The translations under genes were made by a program, and so were the position numbers. The notes beneath the pieces were generated by a model, which worked only from the letters and a program-made list of their open reading frames with translations, was not told the origin of the DNA and searched no databases. Shown one piece after another: positions 27,540-35,580 of a DNA stretch of 64,000 nt. The stretch is from CAIVAT01 sp049317265 (lineage in GTDB: Bacteria; Bacteroidota; Bacteroidia; Bacteroidales; FEN-979), in assembly GCA_049317265.1 (NCBI GenBank), contig JBMOIP010000001.1, positions 1 to 64,000 of the forward strand, read 5' to 3'. Position 1 is the stretch's first letter. Each line of letters starts with the position of its first letter.

Positions 27540-28481
27540 TTAAAGAACAGGAAGTTCGTTTTTGGCCTGTGCATATTCCAGCATGATCTCCCTGACAATT
27601 TCTCCTGCCGGGATGATCCTGTCGATCAGTGCGGCAACCTGCCCGGCTTCAAGTTCGCCCTCATCGGTTTGTCCGTCGAACATTCCCAGTTTTGCCCGGC
27701 CTTTGCCAAGGAAATTTTTCAGTTCGTCCATGGTCGCGCCGGAATTTTCCATCTCCTGCAATTTTTCAAAGAATGGATTCCTGATAAGCCTTACGGGAAC
27801 AACTTTTTTGAGGGAGAGAAAGGTTCCGCCATCACCTGTTTCAATTACCTTTTGCTTAAAGGCAGGGTGTGCCGATGATTCTATGGAAGCGATGAACCGG
27901 CTGCCGATCTGGACACCGTCGGCGCCAAGGGCCATCGCCGCAAGCATGCCCTGTCCGGTTGCAATGCCTCCTGCAGCGATGAGGGGCAAAGTGGTGTGTT
28001 TTCTGATCAACGGGATGAGGGTAAAGGTAGTGGTCTCCTCCTTCCCGTTGTGGCCTCCTGCTTCAAATCCTTCGGCAACAATGGCATCCACCCCCGATTG
28101 TTCACATTTTACAGCCGATTTCACATTGGCCACTACATGAACCACCGTAATACCGTGCTTTTTCAGCAGTGGTGTCCAGGTTGCCGGGTTTCCCGCTGAG
28201 GTAAAGACAATTTTAACCCCTTCGCGGATAACCACATCAAACTGTTTTTCAACTTGGGAAAAGAGAAGCGGTATGTTAACTCCGAAAGGCTTGCTGGTAG
28301 CAGCTTTGCATTTTCTGATCTGCTCTTCGAGAATGTCGGGTGGCATTGACCCTGCTCCCAATAGCCCCAGGCCGCCGGCGTTGCTTACAGCAGCGGCAAG
28401 CCGCCGGCCGCTGCACCAGATCATACCGGCCTGGATGATGGGAAAGTCAATTGTGAAGAGAGAGGTGATGCGGTTGTTCAT
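27540..28481 (-). CDS. Nitronate monooxygenase/FabK-like flavin oxidoreductase
   Basis: This 313-residue protein is a TIM-barrel FMN enzyme of the nitronate monooxygenase (2-nitropropane dioxygenase)/FabK family. Motifs are PIIQAGMIW near the N terminus, GVNIPLL, the EGFEAGGHNG loop with the conserved His, and the phosphate-binding AAGGIATGQGM and GADGVQIGSRF segments. Members oxidise alkyl nitronates or reduce enoyl-ACP; the FabK reading cannot be excluded. A truncated copy of its 3' end lies at 23296-23550. It lies between a T9SS protein gene (13 bases upstream in transcript sense) and a small secreted protein gene. Confidence 0.88.
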   Translation of the reverse strand: MNNRITSLFTIDFPIIQAGMIWCSGRRLAAAVSNAGGLGLLGAGSMPPDILEEQIRKCKAATSKPFGVNIPLLFSQVEKQFDVVIREGVKIVFTSAGNPATWTPLLKKHGITVVHVVANVKSAVKCEQSGVDAIVAEGFEAGGHNGKEETTTFTLIPLIRKHTTLPLIAAGGIATGQGMLAAMALGADGVQIGSRFIASIESSAHPAFKQKVIETGDGGTFLSLKKVVPVRLIRNPFFEKLQEMENSGATMDELKNFLGKGRAKLGMFDGQTDEGELEAGQVAALIDRIIPAGEIVREIMLEYAQAKNELPVL

Positions 28482-28494
28482 CGGCAGTTGCAGC

Positions 28495-30027
28495 TCATTG
28501 TTTCAGAAACTTTTTTACGGCGCTTGATCTGCCCGATGTAACACGGATAAAGTAAATGCCGGTCGGAATGGTGCCAACATCCATTTGCGATGTGGAATCT
28601 TTCAAAGGTTCCTGATGCAGCAGATTTCCGGATGCATCATAAAGCGCTATCAGACCTGGTTCTGAAGGGTTCATAAGCCCCGGTTTTACCGTGATTTTAT
28701 CGGCGGCGGGATTGGGATATAAAGTAAATAATCCGGCCGTGGGTGCTACATCTGTTAATCCGTCGCTAAAGGCTCTGAATGTTGCATCATAGCGGTATAT
28801 ATAATCGAAATACAACATCTCCTTCTCCCTGGAGTAAAGCACCAGCGGGCCCAGGTCGGGGATCCATCGGTTGTTGTACCATATCTCACACTTTCCGTCA
28901 AGAGAATTGCCATGTTCATCATAAATGTAAGTCTGTTTTGCGCTGTTCACCCATGTGTTGGAGATTCCCAGTTCTGTCAGATAACCCAGGATATTTCCAG
29001 CTGCGTCATAGGTCCAGGTTCTTCTCCCTGATTTATCCCACCCGTTGTTTGCCCAATCCTCATCAGTAACAGTCAATCGCTTACCTGATAAATCATAGGT
29101 ATTTGTTGTTCTCCACGAGGTGACCCACGTATTCGATTCACGTTGTTCGTGTGTTTGGGTCAGGATCCCGCCGTTTGAATCGGTGGTGTAATCCTCCCTC
29201 CATGCAGGTACCCAGGCAGAATCCCATAATTCATACAAAGCATGCTGAATGTGATTGTTAACGTCAAATGTGTTTGTTATCCTTGATGAGTATTCCCAAA
29301 GGTTGCTGGCCCAGACAAGACCTGAGGATACCTGCAGTTGACCATCAGGCGTATACGTTCTGACAGTCTGACGTACATTGACCCAATCATCAAGTTTCCA
29401 GGTCTGGAAAAGCATGGTAAGCGTGTTCCCGCTGCTATCGTAGGAGTAACTCCAAACCTGCACCTTTAACCAATCATTGGCGACCCATTTTTCGTACATG
29501 TCGGTTAAAACACGACCGGCGGAATCATAAGAGTAGGTGAGTTTGTCGGTATACAACCATGCGCTGTCCTTCCACACTTCATGGATTTGGGTCAATGCAT
29601 GCCCGTGTTCATCGCGGGTAGAGGTTATTCGCCGGCTATTTTCCCAGTAGTTTGTTTTCCAGACCTCTGTCAGCCCAATAAGTATGTTCCCATTGCCATC
29701 GCGGGTGTAACCATTTCTCAGGTAGTTCGTCCAGGCGTTGTTCTGGTATTTTTCGGAATACCGGACGATTTCATTCCCCTGGTCATCATAGTTGCTGATC
29801 AGCCTGCTGATGACTCCTGATGTGTCGTACATGCGGATCGTGTCCCATTGCCAAACGGTTGACCGGGTGCCTTTTCCAAAGGTTTCATCTTGAAATTCCC
29901 CCGGCCCAGTCATTACCTGGGCTGAAAGGCTGATTGAAGACACTATCAGGGCAAGAACCAGGAAAGCGCTATACTTTCCCTGGGTCTTAGCTCCGAAATA
30001 CTTGGGCCGGTAAGGATATTTTGTCAG
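28495..30027 (-). CDS. Secreted repeat protein with T9SS sorting domain; probable CTG start
   Basis: The protein carries about eight tandem repeats of ~38-40 residues (pattern SYDSAGN-LT--E-W---W) resembling YD/RHS-like repeats, then a T9SS sorting domain (LFTLYPNPAADKITVKPG to VKKFLKQ). The first ATG/GTG start is a GTG at 29943, which would cut a signal peptide in half. The same frame is open upstream and encodes KYSAFLVLALIVSS before it, with no ATG, GTG or TTG back to the stop. A CTG at 30025-30027 overlaps the TGA of the thiolase gene as CTGA, giving 510 residues and a complete signal peptide. I prefer this start; a frameshift near the 5' end is the alternative. Function unknown, surface location expected. 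Confidence 0.7.
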   Translation of the reverse strand: MTKYPYRPKYFGAKTQGKYSAFLVLALIVSSISLSAQVMTGPGEFQDETFGKGTRSTVWQWDTIRMYDTSGVISRLISNYDDQGNEIVRYSEKYQNNAWTNYLRNGYTRDGNGNILIGLTEVWKTNYWENSRRITSTRDEHGHALTQIHEVWKDSAWLYTDKLTYSYDSAGRVLTDMYEKWVANDWLKVQVWSYSYDSSGNTLTMLFQTWKLDDWVNVRQTVRTYTPDGQLQVSSGLVWASNLWEYSSRITNTFDVNNHIQHALYELWDSAWVPAWREDYTTDSNGGILTQTHEQRESNTWVTSWRTTNTYDLSGKRLTVTDEDWANNGWDKSGRRTWTYDAAGNILGYLTELGISNTWVNSAKQTYIYDEHGNSLDGKCEIWYNNRWIPDLGPLVLYSREKEMLYFDYIYRYDATFRAFSDGLTDVAPTAGLFTLYPNPAADKITVKPGLMNPSEPGLIALYDASGNLLHQEPLKDSTSQMDVGTIPTGIYFIRVTSGRSSAVKKFLKQ

Positions 30028-31259
30028 TTCCCTCGTTTATAAACAATCGAAACAAGCGATTTGTCATCGCCTCCCATGTTCACCGTAAGTCCATAAGGAC
30101 GATCGGCGGGGATCTCAACCTGTGCTTCGCCGGCATTCCCGGTAAGTTGTTCAAGGATCGTCACAGCCTGGTGAACGCCTGTCCCTCCCGTGGGATGGCC
30201 CCAGCCGATCAATCCGCCGGTGGTGTTGACGGGCACACAGCCACTCCTTGCGGTATTTCCTTCGAGGATATAGTCGGCGCCTTTCCCTTTTTCGGCGAAG
30301 CCGATGGCTTCCATGCACATCAGTCCGGCGATGGTAAAGCAGTCATGGATTTCGACGGTACCAACCTGGTCGCGTGTGATCCCTGCGGAGGCCAGCGCCT
30401 GTTTGACCGCATGTTTGGTAGTGGTCAATTCGGTAGGATCGACGGGAGGTTTGGTGATGTCCTCTTCCATTTGTCCCCAACCCATCACTTCAATGGCCTC
30501 GCTGGCGGGAATACCGCAGCGTTTCAGTCCCTCTTCGGATACGATGGCAATGGCAGAGGCGCCATCGGAGACTTTAGAGCAGTCGAATACATTGAGATTA
30601 TCAATAAAAGATTTTCCATTGGGTTCCATCATGGCCAACCCGTCGAGGTCCTTCACCGTATTATGATGTTCCTGGGCGGTGGGACATAATCTTGCATTCT
30701 CAATGGCATTGCGAAACCAGCGGGCAAGGGCCTGGCGGGTTTTGTCGCGGCCATATTTTTCGAAATAGGAACCGGCACGGTCGCTGAACTGACCGGGGAA
30801 GAAATAGGCGTGTCCATCCTTCCGGTTCTTGAACCAGCCTGCTCCTGCGAGGTAGTCGGCACAGTAGATGGCCTTCACGGTGTTCTGAACTTCGACACCG
30901 ATTACCAGGACCACCTCCGCGGTTTCTGCCAATACGCTCTTGATACCGCTCATGAGGGCCAGACCGCCTGTTGCGCAGGCGCCTTCGACCCGGATGGCCG
31001 GTTTGTAACGCAACCCTTCATCCACAAATGGGAAAAAGGCGGCAAGGTTCGCCTGGCGGTTGAAGCGGGAGGCCATGAAGTTGCCGATTACGCATTCATC
31101 CACATTTTTTGCTCCTCCGATTTGCTGAAGAGTGCCCTGGCCGGCTTCTTTGATATACTCTTCCAGACCCGGACGTTCCTTTTTAGGGTTGAACTCCTTG
31201 CGGCCGGTTCCCATGGAGAGGGTGTTGTACCCGGCGATCATATATACTTTTCTTCTCAT
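30024..31259 (-). CDS. Thiolase-superfamily acetyl-CoA acetyltransferase (SCP-x type)
   Basis: The 411-residue protein belongs to the thiolase superfamily, closest to the SCP-2/SCP-x branch. The nucleophilic Cys is in VEGACATGG (~93), the HDCF motif (~309) and GWGHPTGGTG (~350) supply the other active-site His/Gly features, and a second Cys is in SGCVPVNT. It would condense or cleave acyl-CoA in beta-oxidation or the acetoacetyl-CoA step of butyrate formation. It overlaps the 3-hydroxyacyl-CoA dehydrogenase gene by 4 bases and is third in an operon with enoyl-CoA hydratase. SCP-x-type thiolases act on diverse chain lengths, so the substrate is open. Confidence 0.85.
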   Translation of the reverse strand: MRRKVYMIAGYNTLSMGTGRKEFNPKKERPGLEEYIKEAGQGTLQQIGGAKNVDECVIGNFMASRFNRQANLAAFFPFVDEGLRYKPAIRVEGACATGGLALMSGIKSVLAETAEVVLVIGVEVQNTVKAIYCADYLAGAGWFKNRKDGHAYFFPGQFSDRAGSYFEKYGRDKTRQALARWFRNAIENARLCPTAQEHHNTVKDLDGLAMMEPNGKSFIDNLNVFDCSKVSDGASAIAIVSEEGLKRCGIPASEAIEVMGWGQMEEDITKPPVDPTELTTTKHAVKQALASAGITRDQVGTVEIHDCFTIAGLMCMEAIGFAEKGKGADYILEGNTARSGCVPVNTTGGLIGWGHPTGGTGVHQAVTILEQLTGNAGEAQVEIPADRPYGLTVNMGGDDKSLVSIVYKRGN

Positions 31260-32587
31260 AAATAGTTGTTTATTGGTCCGTACGCGTGGAAAAAGCCGGT
31301 CAGCAGGACCGTATTTACATCGTTTTCGTTGATCGCAACCCCTGATTTTATCAGCTGAAGACCGATTTCGCAGGAGCGGATGGCATAGGATTTTGCCAGC
31401 TGTGCGCCAAGGCTCGACGCATTGGCCAACTGGCCAAAGTAGTTGCGGAGGATCTCGTCTTTCGACTTATTTCCAACGACAGCTTTCCAGGCCGGGGGAA
31501 CCGGCATGGTTCCCAGCTTGACATCTACAATGGCTTGCAGTTCGCTGATGGCCGCATACGACTTTGTTTCCGGGTTGTAAATGGCCACAGGCCTGCCTTT
31601 TTCGTATTTCAGGATGCCATCCTTTTGTGATCCGTCGGAAAATTGACCACCCTTTATCCCTAGTAGAAGGAGACGGTCGAGGAGCGGGCTGTGGATCGTC
31701 TCTTCCTTCAGGTGGTGGTTCATCACCGACATGATAAAGCTGCAGACATCAACCCCGACATAATCGATCAGCTGGAAGATGCCCATCGGGCGGACCAGGT
31801 AGTCCTGGCTGATCTTGTTAAGGGCGTAAACAGCCTCCACGAAGGAAAACTCTTTGCTGATCCGGTCAACTTCGGCGGTGGCATAAAGGATATCGCGCAT
31901 GAAGTGCCCGTTGCCAATAAATCCGGCAACATCATGAGAAGGAACGACAACCTTCCTCAGGCTTTTCGCATACTGGAGTGCAAACGTTTCCACTTCGGGC
32001 AGGGTTTTAGCTGCCTTGATGATCTCCACCAGTTTCTGAATAGCTGGCGGGTTGTAAAAGTGGAACCCGATGATACGGCCACCGAGGGAGGCACCTTCAT
32101 CCAGTTTGGTGATCGGGATGGAAGAGGTATTGGTAAAGAACCACGGTTGGTGAGGATTGTTGGCGGAAATTTTCGAGAAGATGCTGATTTTCAGATTCTG
32201 ATCCTCCTTGATGGCTTCAAAGACCAGGTGGGAGTCGTAGGCGGATTCGATCCGTGTGGTTGTTCTGACCAGGGTGATCACATCGAAAATGTACTGTTGG
32301 ATAATTTCGTCATTGTCGATCAGGTCGGCACGGCTGGCATAGACTTTTCGCAGGGCCACCACTTTTTTCTCGGCCAGTTTGAGGACCTGTGCCTTGAGGT
32401 ATTTCAATACACCAGCAAGGGCTTCGTCGGAGACATCAATGGCATTGAGGACAAAGGATTTGCCTTTGTTTTCAGGCTTCATGCTGATATCGGCCATCTC
32501 TACCGCGGTAAGCAGCAAAATGCCGCTTCCCATTTTTCCGGCAGCGCCCAGCACTGAAACATGCTGTAATCGTTCTTCGTAGGACAT
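31256..32587 (-). CDS. 3-hydroxyacyl-CoA dehydrogenase
   Basis: This 443-residue protein starts with an NAD-binding Rossmann fold (VLGAAGKMGSG, ~10-20) and carries the 3-hydroxyacyl-CoA dehydrogenase signature including FHFYNPPAIQKLVEI (~175-190), where the catalytic His is found, and a C-terminal helical domain with PMGIFQLIDYVGVDV. It is longer than the ~280-residue short form because of C-terminal extension to 443. It oxidises L-3-hydroxyacyl-CoA with NAD+, or runs in reverse in butyrate synthesis. It lies between enoyl-CoA hydratase (42 bases) and thiolase (4-base overlap), forming a beta-oxidation-type operon. Confidence 0.9.
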   Translation of the reverse strand: MSYEERLQHVSVLGAAGKMGSGILLLTAVEMADISMKPENKGKSFVLNAIDVSDEALAGVLKYLKAQVLKLAEKKVVALRKVYASRADLIDNDEIIQQYIFDVITLVRTTTRIESAYDSHLVFEAIKEDQNLKISIFSKISANNPHQPWFFTNTSSIPITKLDEGASLGGRIIGFHFYNPPAIQKLVEIIKAAKTLPEVETFALQYAKSLRKVVVPSHDVAGFIGNGHFMRDILYATAEVDRISKEFSFVEAVYALNKISQDYLVRPMGIFQLIDYVGVDVCSFIMSVMNHHLKEETIHSPLLDRLLLLGIKGGQFSDGSQKDGILKYEKGRPVAIYNPETKSYAAISELQAIVDVKLGTMPVPPAWKAVVGNKSKDEILRNYFGQLANASSLGAQLAKSYAIRSCEIGLQLIKSGVAINENDVNTVLLTGFFHAYGPINNYL

Positions 32588-32629
32588 ATTGTTGTTATTT
32601 TAGGTCGTTTCTTTTGGGTTTCTAAGACG

Positions 32630-33400
32630 TTACCAATCCGGTTTGCGTTTTTCAAGGAATGCTTTCATCCCTTCTTTGGTGGCCTGGCTGTTGAACTGTT
32701 TGCCGAATTCGATGGCTTCTAGTTCTGAGGCCTCCCGGAAATTCATGGCGATTCCTGAACGGATCACTCTTTTCGAAGTTGGAACTGCCTGTGAGCCGTT
32801 CCCGGCCATTTTCCGGGCAAGTTTCATTACCTCTTCCATCAGCATCTCCGGTTCGGTAACTTTTTGAACCAGCCCGATCCGAAGGGCGTCATCTGCAGTG
32901 ATGGTGTCGGCGGTTAAGATCAGGTAGAGGGCGTTTCCAATGCCTGTAAGGCGCGACAATCGTTGTGTTGCGGCATATCCAGGGATCATCCCGAGATTCA
33001 TTTCAGGCTGACCGAATTTTGCGAGTTTGCTGGCAATGCGGAAGTCGCAGGCCATGGCCAGTTCGCAGCCACCGCCTAGGGCAAAGCCGTTTACTGCAGC
33101 GATGACCGGGATTGAAAGCTGTTCGAGCCTGTCGAAGGTACGCTGGCCAAATGTTGAAAAAGCATACCCCTCTTCAGAATTCATGTGAACCATCTCCGCG
33201 ATATCGGCACCGGCTACGAAAGCCTTACCCTCCCCGGTGATGACCAGCACTTTGATGTCTTCGCGCGGTTCGATATCATCCAGGAAATGGTTGAACTCTT
33301 TGAAAAAGTTTGTATTTAATGCATTCAAGGCAGCCGGGCGGCTGATGGTTACCGTGGCGATGCGATCGGCCACCTCTATTTTAAGAATCTGATAGTCCAT
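32630..33400 (-). CDS. Enoyl-CoA hydratase/crotonase
   Basis: The 256-residue protein is a standard crotonase. The oxyanion-hole segments are GKAFVAGADIAEM (~57-69) and NGFALGGGCELA (~103-114). Both acid-base glutamates are present, in GGGCELA and in FGQPEMNLGMIPG. It hydrates trans-2-enoyl-CoA to 3-hydroxyacyl-CoA. It is the first gene of the operon with 3-hydroxyacyl-CoA dehydrogenase and thiolase; together these three would catalyse three of the four steps of a beta-oxidation or reversed (butyrate-forming) cycle. An acyl-CoA dehydrogenase is absent from the window. Confidence 0.92.
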   Translation of the reverse strand: MDYQILKIEVADRIATVTISRPAALNALNTNFFKEFNHFLDDIEPREDIKVLVITGEGKAFVAGADIAEMVHMNSEEGYAFSTFGQRTFDRLEQLSIPVIAAVNGFALGGGCELAMACDFRIASKLAKFGQPEMNLGMIPGYAATQRLSRLTGIGNALYLILTADTITADDALRIGLVQKVTEPEMLMEEVMKLARKMAGNGSQAVPTSKRVIRSGIAMNFREASELEAIEFGKQFNSQATKEGMKAFLEKRKPDW

Positions 33401-33487
33401 TGTTATAATGTTAACAAATTATGGTTTTTCACGTTATAAATTTAATAATAAATCCCGAAGAGAAAAATTTAGGTTCAAAAATTCGCC

Positions 33488-33495
33488 TATTTTTG
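33488..33495 (+). promoter_or_regulatory. -7 box TATTTTTG for M13 peptidase gene
   Basis: Exact TAnnTTTG match, 18 bases before the ATG at 33514, in the divergent gap between the crotonase operon and the M13 gene. Confidence 0.6.
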
Positions 33496-33513
33496 CAAAA
33501 AATTCACTAACCG

Positions 33514-35556
33514 ATGAAAAAACTACTTGTATCTCTGCTGATTACCTTGCCGGTAATGGCGATGTTCTTTACAACTTCATGCAACCATAACCAAAAAATG
33601 ATGAATGCTGAAAACAAGGTGCCCGCTTTTGACATTTCCACCATTGATTCTGCCATTCAGCCCTGCAAGGATTTTGACGGTTATGCCAATGGCAACTGGA
33701 AAAAACACAACCCGATCCCTTCCACGGAGGGTTCATGGGGATCTTTTGATATCCTGGACAAAGAGACCAGGGAGGTGAAGATCAAAGGAATTATCGAAGA
33801 ATTGTTAAAACAGGAGAACCCGGAAAAGGGGAGTGAAGCCCAGCTAATCACAGGGTTTTACCGCTCTTATCTCGATACGGTCACCATTGCAAAGCGGGGG
33901 GTCAGCCCTATTGTTCCCATGTCGGACAAAATTATGGCCGCCAGGGATCAGAACCAGCTGGTCGCAGTTGCCGGTGAACTGGCAAAGTACAGCATCGATG
34001 GACCATTTGGAGTTTATATTGGAGCCGATGACCGCAGAAGTACCATGAATGCCGTATTTATGGGACAAAGCGGGTTGTCGCTGAGCGACCGCAACTACTA
34101 TGAAAACAAAGATTCGGCGATGGTGGCTATCAGGGCTGAGTTCGTGAAGCATATCGATAAGATGTTCTCCCTGGCAGGCTGGAAAGAGGCTGGCCCGGGC
34201 AAGACCATTCTTGATTTCGAGACCAAACTGGCGCTGATCCAGCTGAAGAATTTCGAGATGCGTGATCCGGTCAAGATCTACAATAAGATTCCGTTTTCAG
34301 AATTAAAGAAACTTGCTCCCGGCATCAATTGGGCGGATTACTATAAAAATTATGGAATTTCAACCGATACGCTTATCGTTCAGGATAAAAACTATTTGAA
34401 AAACCTGGATGTTCTGCTAAAATCAACTCCTGTGGAGACCCTGAAAACCTATTATCGCTGGCAACTTCTTGCCACCTATGCCAATCTGCTTCCAACGGAG
34501 TTTAACAAGGAGACCTTTCATTTTTTCAGCACGGTGATGTATGGTGTGAAGGAGCAGCGCCCGCGTCAGGAGCGTGCCATCATGAGCGTGAACCGCCGCC
34601 TGGGGATGCCTCTTGGAAAGTTGTTTGCTGCAAAGTATTTCCCCGAATCCTCCAAGAAGAAGGTGACCGAGATGATAGAGAATGTAAGGAATGTGTATCG
34701 TGAGCGGATCGACAAACTGACCTGGATGAGCGCGCCTACCAAAGAAAAAGCCAAAAAGAAACTGGCCGCCTTCACCTGGAAGATCGGATATCCTGACAAG
34801 TGGAAGGATTATTCAAGCATCGACATCCAGCCTGACAAGCTGATTGAAAACAGTATGAACATCAATCTTTGGGAACACAACGACATGGTTGCCAGGAACG
34901 GCAAACCGGTGGATAAATCGGAATGGGGGATGTCGCCGCAAACCATCAATGCCTATAACAATCCCACCAACAATGAGATCGTTTTTCCTGCTGCCATTCT
35001 TCAGCCACCCTTCTTTAACCCCGATGCGGATGATGCCATCAATTACGGCGCCATCATCGGGGTGATCGGACATGAGATGACCCACGGGTTTGACGACCAG
35101 GGCGCTCAATATGACGGGAACGGAAACCTCAGCAACTGGTGGACACCGGAAGATACCAAAAACTTTACCGCACTCGGAAAGAAGATGGAGGATTATTTCA
35201 GCGCAATTGAAGTTGCAAAAGGCTTCAAGATCAACGGGAAACTCACCCTGGGAGAAAATATCGCTGACCTTGGCGGGTTAACCCTTGGTTACTATGCCCT
35301 GGAAAAATCGCTTGAAGGAAAAGAGAAGCCGGAACCCATCGATGGGTTTACCTATCAGCAGCGTTTTTTCCTTGGATGGGCGCAGGTTTGGCGTGACAAC
35401 ATGACCAACGAAAGTCTGATCAACCAGGTTCAGACCAACGAGCATACACCCGCCCGCTGGAGAATCAACGCCACACTTCCCCTCATGAAGGAGTTTACGG
35501 ATGCGTTCGGATGTAAAGGCACGGTTGCCGATTCACTCCAGATCGTGATCTGGTAA
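33514..35556 (+). CDS. M13-family zinc endopeptidase (neprilysin/PepO type) lipoprotein
   Basis: The 680-residue protein has a lipoprotein-type signal (FFTTSC, Cys ~23) and an M13 architecture: a long helical N-terminal domain beginning with PCKDFDGYANGNW, then the catalytic domain with VIGHEMTHGFDD (HEMTH, ~520-524), ENIADLGGL with the third zinc ligand Glu (~585) and the conserved C-terminal CKGTVADSLQIVIW. Enzymes of this family cut short peptides on the amino side of hydrophobic residues in the periplasm or at the cell surface. It has its own promoter and the next gene is convergent. Confidence 0.93.
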   Translation: MKKLLVSLLITLPVMAMFFTTSCNHNQKMMNAENKVPAFDISTIDSAIQPCKDFDGYANGNWKKHNPIPSTEGSWGSFDILDKETREVKIKGIIEELLKQENPEKGSEAQLITGFYRSYLDTVTIAKRGVSPIVPMSDKIMAARDQNQLVAVAGELAKYSIDGPFGVYIGADDRRSTMNAVFMGQSGLSLSDRNYYENKDSAMVAIRAEFVKHIDKMFSLAGWKEAGPGKTILDFETKLALIQLKNFEMRDPVKIYNKIPFSELKKLAPGINWADYYKNYGISTDTLIVQDKNYLKNLDVLLKSTPVETLKTYYRWQLLATYANLLPTEFNKETFHFFSTVMYGVKEQRPRQERAIMSVNRRLGMPLGKLFAAKYFPESSKKKVTEMIENVRNVYRERIDKLTWMSAPTKEKAKKKLAAFTWKIGYPDKWKDYSSIDIQPDKLIENSMNINLWEHNDMVARNGKPVDKSEWGMSPQTINAYNNPTNNEIVFPAAILQPPFFNPDADDAINYGAIIGVIGHEMTHGFDDQGAQYDGNGNLSNWWTPEDTKNFTALGKKMEDYFSAIEVAKGFKINGKLTLGENIADLGGLTLGYYALEKSLEGKEKPEPIDGFTYQQRFFLGWAQVWRDNMTNESLINQVQTNEHTPARWRINATLPLMKEFTDAFGCKGTVADSLQIVIW

Positions 35557-35580
35557 CTACACAAGAATTAAACTGTTGGA

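Noticed and set aside
28495..29943. RHS/polymorphic toxin suggested by YD-like repeats
   Set aside because: The protein ends in a T9SS sorting domain and has no RHS core motif, toxin tip or immunity gene.
30021..30689. 222-codon open frame on the plus strand
   Set aside because: Antisense to the thiolase gene with its conserved Cys and His motifs.
31691..32557. 288-codon open frame on the plus strand
   Set aside because: Antisense to the 3-hydroxyacyl-CoA dehydrogenase gene; no motifs.
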